NCBI GenBank assembly: GCA_965364515.1
Contig: CBDTXZ010000001.1
Span: forward strand, 1-60,670
Reading direction: 5' to 3'
Source: JAHEDH01 sp965364515
Lineage (GTDB): Bacteria; Actinomycetota; Acidimicrobiia; Spongiisociales; ZC4RG35
Length of the DNA stretch: 60,670 nucleotides
Below, piece after piece: positions 1 to 7,293 of the stretch (its first letter is position 1; each line of letters opens with the position of its first letter). A program made the translations under genes and the position numbers. A model generated the notes under the pieces. It was given only the letters and a program-made list of their open reading frames with translations. It was not told where the DNA came from and did no database searches.

Positions 1-63
1 ACGCTCCACGCCACACGCTCCACGCCACACGCTCCACGCCACACGCTCCACGCCACACGCTCC
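1..63. repeat. Heptanucleotide tandem array (ACGC family)
   Basis: Nine consecutive 7-mers alternate strictly between ACGCTCC and ACGCCAC, which gives a 14-nt super-period. The array touches the window edge, so it may be longer. It belongs to the same family as the arrays at 11698, 22523, 31214 and 51073. Confidence 0.95.
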
Positions 64-110
64 TGACATTGCGCTCCGCCCGACCGCTCGCCGTAGTACG
101 CCCTCGGCGT

Positions 111-145
111 GATGCGTGATGCGTGATGCGTGATGCGTGATGCGT
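111..145. repeat. Heptanucleotide tandem array (GCGT sense)
   Basis: Five perfect copies of GATGCGT. The GCGT core is the reverse complement of the ACGC core at 1-63, so the two arrays face each other as an imperfect inverted repeat with a 47-nt spacer. Confidence 0.95.
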
Positions 146-197
146 AGCGTGACCTTCGCCTCTGGTGCGCTGGAGCCGGGGTCAACAGCATCAATCC

Positions 198-629
198 ATG
201 GAGCTTCCGGTCCAATTCGAGAACGCCCAGAAGCGAAGGCAGGCGCTTCGGGAAGCACTGACTGTGCTCGAACAGGCCTTGGCAATGGCCGCATCGTCAC
301 CTGCCTGGCGGTCGACGGTGACCCGGGCACTGGTCGAAGTCCGAACTGCCCTCGAGGCACACATCGACGAGGTCGAGGCGAGCGACGGATTGCTCACTCA
401 GTTGATCGCCGATGCCCCGAGATTGTCGAACCGCGTTCGCATCCTGGAGCGCGATCACCGGCGCATGCTCGATGCCTGTGACGAGATCATCTCGGTGGCG
501 TCCGGGGCGGACGCACACGAGATCCGTTCCATGGCCCGAGAACTGATGGGAGACATGGTCGACCACCGCCAGCAAGGAGCCGACCTCGTCTACGCCGCCT
601 ACTCCGAGGACATCGGCGGTCAGGGCTGA
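198..629 (+). CDS. Small all-helical protein, hemerythrin-like at best
   Basis: The protein has 143 residues from the chosen ATG at 198; an in-frame GTG at 165 would add 11 residues that look non-coding. The sequence is almost entirely amphipathic helix, rich in Ala, Glu and Arg. Scattered His and acidic residues (AHIDEVE, ERDHRRM, VDHRQQGAD) recall hemerythrin-type metal ligands, but the H-x3-E and H-x4-D spacings are not cleanly kept. No signal peptide or membrane segment is visible. I do not recognise the family. It lies just downstream of the heptad arrays and upstream of the nfn pair, with no clear ribosome-binding site. Confidence 0.6.
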   Translation: MELPVQFENAQKRRQALREALTVLEQALAMAASSPAWRSTVTRALVEVRTALEAHIDEVEASDGLLTQLIADAPRLSNRVRILERDHRRMLDACDEIISVASGADAHEIRSMARELMGDMVDHRQQGADLVYAAYSEDIGGQG

Positions 630-717
630 GACCGACGCGGGTGCCAGAGGACAGATACAGGGCAGTGGGGACGAACGGCACTTCTCACGCGCCCTGACGG
701 CTGTCGACCATGTTCGG

Positions 718-1539
718 GTGTATCCGATCACCGATGCCCGATTCATCGGCTCCGACGTCAAGCGTTTCGAGATCTCGGCACCACGCGTCGCCGACTACTG
801 GAGCCCGGGTCAGTTCGTCATCATCAGGGCGACCGAGGACGGAGAGCGCATCCCACTCACGGTGGTCGACGCCGATTCGGGCGCCGGCACGATCGTGCTC
901 ATCGTCCAGGGCGTCGGGAAGACGACCCGGCTCCTGAACGCGATGTCGGCCGGCGAATCGATCCCCGACGTGGCGGGCCCACTCGGCAAGCCTTCGGAGA
1001 TAGCGATGTTCGGTACGGTGGTCGTGATCGGAGGTGGTGTCGGAACGGCGATCGCCTACCCGACTGCCAAGGCGCTTGCGGGGGCAGGCAACGAAGTGGT
1101 CGCCATCGTCGGCGCCCGCACGGCCGACCTGCTCATCCTGGTCGACGAACTCGATGCGGTTGCGAACGAGTTGCAGGTGACCACCGACGACGGTTCCGCG
1201 GGTGTCGGCGGATTCGTCACGGGAGCACTCGCCCAGGTCCTCGAAGACCGGATCGTCGATCGGGTGATCGCGATCGGACCGTTGTCGATGATGGAGGCCG
1301 TCGCCGATCTCACGCGACCCGCCGAGATCCCGACGATCGTCAGCCTGAACCCGATCATGGTGGACGGCACCGGAATGTGTGGCGGATGCAGAGTGCGCGT
1401 CGGCGGCGAAACCAAGTTCGCCTGTGTCGACGGGCCCGAATTCGACGCCCACGACGTCGACTTCGGTCTGGTGCGCCGGCGAAACACCGCCTACTGCGAC
1501 TTCGAACGTCGCAGACTCGCCGAGTTCGAGCCGACATGA
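718..1539 (+). CDS. nfnA: NfnA-like FAD/[2Fe-2S] subunit of ferredoxin:NADP oxidoreductase
   Basis: The 273-residue protein has a ferredoxin-reductase fold: an N-terminal FAD-binding barrel, a Rossmann segment (VVVIGGGVGTAIAYP, about residue 100), and a C-terminal iron-sulfur motif. That motif has Asp216, Cys221, Cys224 and Cys236, matching the unusual one-Asp, three-Cys [2Fe-2S] ligand set known for NfnA. Close relatives are the sulfide dehydrogenase and PyrK-type subunits. Translation probably starts at GTG 718; a -10-like GACCAT ends 6 nt before it. The gene overlaps the next one by 4 nt, so the two subunits are coupled. In characterised Nfn enzymes the complex couples NADH and ferredoxin oxidation to NADPH formation; whether this one bifurcates electrons is inference. 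Confidence 0.8.
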   Translation: MYPITDARFIGSDVKRFEISAPRVADYWSPGQFVIIRATEDGERIPLTVVDADSGAGTIVLIVQGVGKTTRLLNAMSAGESIPDVAGPLGKPSEIAMFGTVVVIGGGVGTAIAYPTAKALAGAGNEVVAIVGARTADLLILVDELDAVANELQVTTDDGSAGVGGFVTGALAQVLEDRIVDRVIAIGPLSMMEAVADLTRPAEIPTIVSLNPIMVDGTGMCGGCRVRVGGETKFACVDGPEFDAHDVDFGLVRRRNTAYCDFERRRLAEFEPT

Positions 1540-2954
1540 CCGAAACCAGTCGCCGCGAACGGATGAAGCTGCCGCGTACTCCGATGCCCGAACGGGATGG
1601 ACGAGCGCGTTCGGCAGACTTCGGGGAGGTCAACCTCGGATTCACCGAACAGCTCGCAGTGCTCGAAGCCTCTCGATGTATCCAGTGCGCTCGGGCGGTC
1701 TGCATCGACGGCTGTCCCGTCGGGGTGCGGATCAACGACTTCGTTGCAGCCGTCGCAGACCGGCGCTTCGACGAAGCCGCACGGATCATCTCCGAGGACA
1801 ACTCGCTCCCCGCGGTGTGCGGGCGCGTCTGCCCCCAGGAGCATCAATGCGAGGGCGCCTGTGTGATGGGACGCCGCGCCTCTCCAATCGCCATCGGTCA
1901 CCTCGAGCGATTCGTGGCGGACCGGGTGATTGCAGGAGGTGGAGCGCCGATCACCCGATCCGATCGTTCAGGTCGGAGCGTGGCGGTGGTGGGGAGCGGT
2001 CCCGCCGGTCTCGCCTGCGCGTCCGACCTCGCTCGATCAGGTCACGACGTGACCGTCTACGAGGCGTTGCACCGCGCCGGTGGCGTGCTCGTCTACGGCA
2101 TCCCTGAATACCGGCTTCCAAATGAGGTCGTTGCCGCCGAGGTCGCCCAATTGGAGCGACTCGGAGTGCGCTTCGAGATGAACGCACCCATCGGGCGTGC
2201 CGAGAGCATCGACGATCTGCTCGAACGTCACGACGCCGTGTTCATCGGCGTCGGGGCAGGCTTGCCTCGATTCCTCGACGTGCCCGGGGAGAACCTGGTC
2301 GGGGTTCAGTCGGCGAACGAGTTCCTGACCCGCGTCAATCTGATGGGAGCGAACCGCGCAGACGCCGATACCCCTGTTCTCGTGGGGAGGAGGGTTGCGG
2401 TGATCGGGGGTGGGAACACGGCACTGGACGCCGTGCGGACCGCCCTCCGCATCGGTGCGGCAACGGCCACGGTCTACTACCGCCGGACCGAGGACGACAT
2501 GCCGGCCCGAACCGAGGAGATCCGGCATGCCCGAGAGGAGGGCGTCGGTTTCGAGTTTCTCCTCAACCCGGTGGCTTTCGAAGGCGAAGACCGCGTGACC
2601 TCGATGCGCCTCATTCGCATGCGGCAGGCCGACGAGGACGCAGGTGGCCGACGGCGAGTGGAGCCGATTCGAGGCTCGGAGGTCGACGTGCCGGTCGACA
2701 CCGTCGTGATCGCAGTGGGCAACGCCCCCAATCCGATGCTCGACTCCACTCCCGGCCTCACGATGTCCCGGAACGGGACCATCGTCGCCGACCCCGAGAC
2801 CGGAATGACGGAGAAGGAGGGCGTCTTCGCCGGCGGAGACATCGTCACCGGAGGCGCAACGGTCATTCTGGCCATGGGGGCAGGTCGCCGGGCGGCGCGT
2901 GCGATCGACGGTTACCTCAGAAACGGCGTCGGCGGCGCGCCGGCCGGCGGTTGA
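1536..2954 (+). CDS. nfnB: NfnB/GltD-like NADPH-binding Fe-S flavoprotein
   Basis: The 472-residue protein starts at an ATG inside the ATGA overlap with nfnA. The N-terminal third carries two cysteine clusters (SRCIQCARAVCIDGCPVG and AVCGRVCPQEHQCEGACV) that bind two [4Fe-4S] centres in this family. Two dinucleotide folds follow: VAVVGSGPAGLACASDL for FAD and VAVIGGGNTALDAVRTA for NAD(P)H. The same family includes the small subunit of glutamate synthase, but no gltB lies nearby and the partner is NfnA-like, so the ferredoxin-NADP oxidoreductase reading is preferred. It should act in the cytoplasm in NADPH supply. Confidence 0.85.
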   Translation: MTETSRRERMKLPRTPMPERDGRARSADFGEVNLGFTEQLAVLEASRCIQCARAVCIDGCPVGVRINDFVAAVADRRFDEAARIISEDNSLPAVCGRVCPQEHQCEGACVMGRRASPIAIGHLERFVADRVIAGGGAPITRSDRSGRSVAVVGSGPAGLACASDLARSGHDVTVYEALHRAGGVLVYGIPEYRLPNEVVAAEVAQLERLGVRFEMNAPIGRAESIDDLLERHDAVFIGVGAGLPRFLDVPGENLVGVQSANEFLTRVNLMGANRADADTPVLVGRRVAVIGGGNTALDAVRTALRIGAATATVYYRRTEDDMPARTEEIRHAREEGVGFEFLLNPVAFEGEDRVTSMRLIRMRQADEDAGGRRRVEPIRGSEVDVPVDTVVIAVGNAPNPMLDSTPGLTMSRNGTIVADPETGMTEKEGVFAGGDIVTGGATVILAMGAGRRAARAIDGYLRNGVGGAPAGG

Positions 2955-3000
2955 CGCGGTCGACGAAGCGGTGCGTGCGAGTGCGAGCCGATGGTGTGTC

Positions 3001-3006
3001 TAGCCT
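3001..3006 (+). promoter_or_regulatory. -10 box, probable leaderless start of the CLC gene
   Basis: TAGCCT ends 9 nt before the GTG at 3016. No Shine-Dalgarno sequence lies between them. No convincing -35 box is seen. Confidence 0.4.
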
Positions 3007-3015
3007 CGCGACGAA

Positions 3016-5109
3016 GTGGATCGAATCACCCATCTGCCGGAAAGAGGACTCGCAGCTCTCCGTGACCGAGAGGGCGGGATCTTCCTCGGCATCGCACTCC
3101 TGGTCGGCATCGCCGTCGGATTGGGTGCCGCATCCCTGATCTGGGTGCTCGAGGGAGTCGAGACGCTCTTCCACGAGATGGGCGAGTTGGTCATGGGTGG
3201 AAGCGATTGGTTCGTCTTCGTCTCGGTCCCGGTCGGGTTGCTCGCCGCCTGGTGGGTGGCGCGTAGGTTCGCAACAGAGGTCGCCGGCGACGGTGTGCCC
3301 GAGGTGACGGCTGCACTGGCGATCCGTGCCGGGTACCTCTCGACCAAGTCGATCCCGCTCAAGATCCTTGCGACCGCTTTGACTCTCGGCGGTGGCGGCT
3401 CCGCCGGTCGAGAAGGGCCGATCGTGCAGATCGGCGGGGCGATCGGCTCATCGATCTCGCGCCGATTCGGCCTGGGCGAAGATCAGGTCCGCAGTCTGCT
3501 CGCCGGTGGTGCCGCAGCGGGCATCGGTGCGTCGTTCAACGCTCCGATCGCAGGGATGCTGTTCGGTCTCGAGGTCATCCTGGGGTCATTCGCGGTGCGC
3601 CACATGTCGGCCGTGGTCCTCTCTTCGATCTCGGCTGCGGTCACCTTCCGGAGCCTGGTCCCCGAGACCGAACTGCTCAGAGGTGGCGTCTATCGGCTTC
3701 AGGACTGGCGGGAGCTCTTTCTGTACGCCGGGCTCGCGGTGCTCGCGGTCGCCGCCGCCGTTCTGTTCCTCCGCCTGCTCGATCTGGTGGAGCGCACGTC
3801 CGACGCCAAGGCGAGGCCGGCCTGGCTGCGGCCGGTCGGACTCGGTCTCGTGATCGCCGCACTCGGCATCTTCGAGCCCCGAGTGCTCGGGACCGGCCAG
3901 AGCTTCGTATCCCAGCTGCTCGAGACCCAGGATTTCGGCGAACAATTCGGTGTGGTGGGGTTCGGGACGTCCCTGTTGCTGCTCCTGGCGCTCGGCAAGA
4001 TCGTTGCCACCTCATTGACGATCGCAGCTGGCGGCTCCGGCGGCGCGTTCATGCCTTCCCTGTTCATCGGGGCGACGCTCGGAGCCGGTTTCGCCCAGTT
4101 CGCCAACGAGTTCTGGACCGTCACCGACCTGCGCGCCGGAGCATTTGCGGTGGTGGGCATGGCGACCGTGTTCGCAGCGGTGGCGCGGGCTCCGCTCACG
4201 GCCATCCTGATCGTCTTCGAGGTCACCGGCGCCCGTGACTATCAGCTGATTCTCCCGCTGATGCTGTCGGCGACCTTCGCGACGTTCGTTGCAGACCGGG
4301 TGCATCCGCAGAGCGTCTACACCATGCCGCTCGAGCGGCGCGGAATCAGGCTGCGCAGATCGGGCGACATCGACCTGCTCGATTCGATCGTGGTCGGGGA
4401 CGTGATGAGCAGCCCCGAGGTGACGGTGAGCAGTGAAGCGCCGGTGGCGACCGCGATCGAGCTGATGGATCGCTTCCGATATCACGGGCTCCCGGTCGTC
4501 GACGAAGGGGAGCTGGTCGGGGTCGTCTCGATCACCGATCTCCTCCGCTCCAACGAGGATCCATCCTCGACACCGGTGGCAGCCGTCATGTCGGCACGTC
4601 CCATCACGGTCGGCCCCGGCACCCCGGTATCGGAGGCAATGGAGCGAATGGCGGTCCTCGACATCGGCCGGCTTCCGGTCGTGGCAGAAGATCAAGCAGG
4701 CAATCTCGTGGGCATGTTCCGCCGCGAGGATGCCATCAAGGCGTACCACCATGCGTTGGCGGAACGGACAGGCGATCACCTCGAGCGGGATCGACTCCGC
4801 CAGCGAATCGATCCGAACGCCAGCTACTTCGACTTCCGGGTGCCTCCCGGCTCGATCGCAGACGGACGGGCAGTGCGGGACGTCCGCTGGCCCGAAGGAT
4901 CCACCTTGGTGTCGGTGCGCCGTGGAACCGCAGTCATGGTGCCCGACGGCGCCACGGTTCTCCATGCCGGAGACGTGATCACCGCTTTTGGGACTGCGGA
5001 GTCGAATCGCAGGATGATCGACCGGATGAACGCTGGAGCGGAGGAACCGACGGCGGAGATCGAATTGGGCCCGCTGCCGGGTCGACCGGATTCGTCGGAT
5101 CCGGAGTGA
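3016..5109 (+). CDS. CLC-family chloride channel/antiporter with CBS pair and TrkA-C-like domain
   Basis: The 697-residue protein has about ten hydrophobic segments in its first 430 residues. The chloride-selectivity signatures are present: GREGP, which carries the gating glutamate, near residue 137, and GSGGAFMP near 338. Two CBS modules follow (about 455-580; DVMSSPEVTVSSE and VMSARPITVGPG open them). A C-terminal segment of about 70 residues resembles the TrkA-C/RCK-C ligand-binding domain. The gating Glu suggests an H+/Cl- exchanger rather than a passive channel, but this cannot be settled from sequence. The CBS and RCK-like domains probably sense nucleotides in the cytoplasm. It stands alone as a transcription unit. 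Confidence 0.92.
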   Translation: MDRITHLPERGLAALRDREGGIFLGIALLVGIAVGLGAASLIWVLEGVETLFHEMGELVMGGSDWFVFVSVPVGLLAAWWVARRFATEVAGDGVPEVTAALAIRAGYLSTKSIPLKILATALTLGGGGSAGREGPIVQIGGAIGSSISRRFGLGEDQVRSLLAGGAAAGIGASFNAPIAGMLFGLEVILGSFAVRHMSAVVLSSISAAVTFRSLVPETELLRGGVYRLQDWRELFLYAGLAVLAVAAAVLFLRLLDLVERTSDAKARPAWLRPVGLGLVIAALGIFEPRVLGTGQSFVSQLLETQDFGEQFGVVGFGTSLLLLLALGKIVATSLTIAAGGSGGAFMPSLFIGATLGAGFAQFANEFWTVTDLRAGAFAVVGMATVFAAVARAPLTAILIVFEVTGARDYQLILPLMLSATFATFVADRVHPQSVYTMPLERRGIRLRRSGDIDLLDSIVVGDVMSSPEVTVSSEAPVATAIELMDRFRYHGLPVVDEGELVGVVSITDLLRSNEDPSSTPVAAVMSARPITVGPGTPVSEAMERMAVLDIGRLPVVAEDQAGNLVGMFRREDAIKAYHHALAERTGDHLERDRLRQRIDPNASYFDFRVPPGSIADGRAVRDVRWPEGSTLVSVRRGTAVMVPDGATVLHAGDVITAFGTAESNRRMIDRMNAGAEEPTAEIELGPLPGRPDSSDPE

Positions 5110-5176
5110 CCCCGAGACTTCGAATAGGGGCTTTCACCCATTGCCCCGTTGTCGTCCCGCGAGTGATGCTGTGGGT

Positions 5177-5626
5177 ATGGAACGGAATCGAAAGCTCGCC
5201 TTGATCGTCGGCGGGATAGCAGTGATCTCACTCGTAGCGGTCGTCGTCGCAGCCCTCGGTGGTGAACCGGTCGTGCTCGATCCCGAGACCCCAGAGGGTG
5301 TGGTTCAGGCCTACGTCACTGCCGTCGCAGACGAAGACTGGATGGAGGTGCGGTCGTTCTTGAATGCCGAACTGGCGGACAAATGCGATGTGTCCGAGTT
5401 GTCGGTCGAGCGGTTCGACGACGTGTCTCGGGTGTCGATCGAGGACGTTTCGATCGACGATGACATCGCAGTCGTGGATGTGGTCATCACGCACGCCAGT
5501 GCCGACAACCCACTCTCGGCATCCACATGGGATGAAGACGCCACGTTCGTGCTGATCGATGAAGGCGGTTGGGTGTTCGAGGAGATCTCCTGGCCGTACT
5601 TCCCGTGCAGATGGGATGAGCCATGA
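5177..5626 (+). CDS. Membrane-anchored protein, possible NTF2-like domain
   Basis: The 149-residue protein has a short basic N-terminus (MERNRKLAL), one hydrophobic helix at about 8-27, and an acidic extracytoplasmic domain. That domain (TPEGVVQAYVTAVADEDW through CDVSE) resembles the DUF4878/NTF2-like fold seen in small lipoprotein-like proteins, but similarity is weak. The ATG at 5177 is chosen because the membrane anchor begins there; the upstream in-frame start at 5141 lacks support. GATGCT ends 6 nt before the ATG and may be a -10 box. The gene overlaps the next membrane gene by 4 nt. Confidence 0.65.
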   Translation: MERNRKLALIVGGIAVISLVAVVVAALGGEPVVLDPETPEGVVQAYVTAVADEDWMEVRSFLNAELADKCDVSELSVERFDDVSRVSIEDVSIDDDIAVVDVVITHASADNPLSASTWDEDATFVLIDEGGWVFEEISWPYFPCRWDEP

Positions 5627-7254
5627 TTCCTCTTGGTGGATTGATATCGCTCCTGATACCACTGGCGCTGATCGTGCTGGTCGTACGCTTCTTCCTCAAG
5701 AGAACCCGAAGCGGATCGGACGCGCCGATCGCGAGAACGATCGGTGCGATCGCCCACATCGGTGTCGTCATCGCAGCCGTCACCGCGGTGAGCAGCCTCA
5801 TCGAGTTGGTGGTCTCCCGCGACGACATCTTCGAGGACACCACTCGCGTCGTCGCATTCTCCCTTGCGACCCTCGTCGTGGCGGTCCCGGTCGCCATCGT
5901 CATCTGGAGGGCGCTGTTCGCAGGAACCCAGGACTTCGCCAGAAGGTTTGCAGTGGTCGGCGGGCTCTCGATAGCGATGGTGACGACTCTGTTCTCGATC
6001 GTCGGTCTCGTGCGGGGTGTCGTGGTCGGAGACGGCTTCCGGGGGGAGACCTTCTCCACGCTCCTGGCCTTCGGGCTCGCCTGGGCCGGGTACGAGTGGC
6101 TCCGGAGCAGCGAGACCCAGGCCTTCGAGGTCTCCGACCTGCGTCCCACCGCCGGTTCGGCGGTCGGCCTGGCGCTCTCCGTTTCGGGGCTGGTCTTGCT
6201 GATCGAGACGGCTCTGACCGAAGTGTTGGGCGTCGGTGGCGACGTGATCCTCGACCGTTCGATCGGCGAACGACTCGGGACGGTCGCAACGCTGCTCGCC
6301 GTCGGACTCCCTGCGCTGTGGTGGTTCTGGCTCCGAGACCTCTCGACCCGGGAGACGAGGTTCCGAAACGGGTATGCCGCCGTCGTTTCGTACGGAGGCC
6401 TGGTCGCCGTCGCATCGTCTGTCGGAGTGATCGCCTTTCTCGTGCTCGAGTGGGCGCTCGGGTTCGGTGAGGAGACGGCTGGACGGCAGTTCGAGCCGAT
6501 TCCGGTGGCTGTCGCTGCAGGCATCGTCGGCGCCATTGCATGGGTTCACCACCTCGACCTCCTGAGGCCGCGGAGAGGCCTGGGCACCCGCGCCTACGGC
6601 TACGGAGTCGCTGCGACATCGGTCGGGTTCGTCGCCGGTGGCCTGGTCACCCTGATCTCCGTCGCGCTCGAAGCAGTCACGGCGGACACGATCATGGAGA
6701 CCGACGGCGGGTCTGTCACTCTCGGCGCGATCCTGGCAGTCGGAATCGGAGCGCTGTTGTGGTGGAAGGTCTGGAGTGAAGCCGACGTTGCGATCCCGGG
6801 GGAGCGCGAGGCCCTGCCGAGGCGCCTCTATCTGACGGGGTTGCTCGTCGTCGCCGGACTCGCCGGCGGCGTGTCACTCGTGATTGCGTTGTTCGGGTTC
6901 GTCCAGGCGGTCCTCGAAGGGACGCTGGGCATGGAGGTGTTGTTCGACGGCCGATTCGTGATCGCCCTCGTCGTGACCACTGCACCGCTGATCTGGCACC
7001 TGTTGAGCCAGATCCGCGCCGACCGTGAAGCCCGCCCCGAGTTGGTCCGTCATCGGGACGCGATCGTGATCGCCGGCGATCGTGGTCCTCTCGGCAATGG
7101 TGTCCACTTCGTGACCAGAGCCGACGGGCACGGCGCCATCACCGTCGACATCGCCGAGCAGATCGACACGCTGTTGGCCCAGACGGGCCCGCCGGTGGTG
7201 ATCACCGTCGATGACGATGGTCTCGAGATCGTCGAGGTCGAGTCCGTTCCCTGA
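5623..7254 (+). CDS. Polytopic membrane protein, DUF5671-like
   Basis: The 543-residue protein has roughly twelve hydrophobic segments in a repeated pattern: groups of about four helices separated by stretches with conserved Trp and Arg-Asp (ALWWFWLRDLSTRE, GALLWWKVWSEAD). This resembles the DUF5671 repeat membrane family of unknown function. The soluble C-terminal tail of about 70 residues (after DREARPELVRHRD) is acidic and strand-rich. It is co-translated with the preceding membrane-anchored gene through an ATGA overlap. I see no transport signature. Confidence 0.75.
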   Translation: MIPLGGLISLLIPLALIVLVVRFFLKRTRSGSDAPIARTIGAIAHIGVVIAAVTAVSSLIELVVSRDDIFEDTTRVVAFSLATLVVAVPVAIVIWRALFAGTQDFARRFAVVGGLSIAMVTTLFSIVGLVRGVVVGDGFRGETFSTLLAFGLAWAGYEWLRSSETQAFEVSDLRPTAGSAVGLALSVSGLVLLIETALTEVLGVGGDVILDRSIGERLGTVATLLAVGLPALWWFWLRDLSTRETRFRNGYAAVVSYGGLVAVASSVGVIAFLVLEWALGFGEETAGRQFEPIPVAVAAGIVGAIAWVHHLDLLRPRRGLGTRAYGYGVAATSVGFVAGGLVTLISVALEAVTADTIMETDGGSVTLGAILAVGIGALLWWKVWSEADVAIPGEREALPRRLYLTGLLVVAGLAGGVSLVIALFGFVQAVLEGTLGMEVLFDGRFVIALVVTTAPLIWHLLSQIRADREARPELVRHRDAIVIAGDRGPLGNGVHFVTRADGHGAITVDIAEQIDTLLAQTGPPVVITVDDDGLEIVEVESVP

Positions 7255-7281
7255 TCTGGCGTTCTCGTCACGGGTGTGCCC

Positions 7282-7287
7282 CATACT
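7282..7287 (+). promoter_or_regulatory. -10 box, leaderless start of the recQ-like gene
   Basis: CATACT ends 6 nt before the GTG at 7294. That spacing would place the transcript start at the start codon, and it favours 7294 over the in-frame GTG at 7276. Confidence 0.5.
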
Positions 7288-7293
7288 GGGGAC

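Noticed and set aside
1..145. CRISPR array
   Set aside because: The repeats are 7 nt with no spacers, and no cas genes are in the window.
5311..6552. 413-codon open frame on the minus strand opposite the membrane gene
   Set aside because: Composition is typical of an antisense frame, and it conflicts with a clear polytopic membrane protein.
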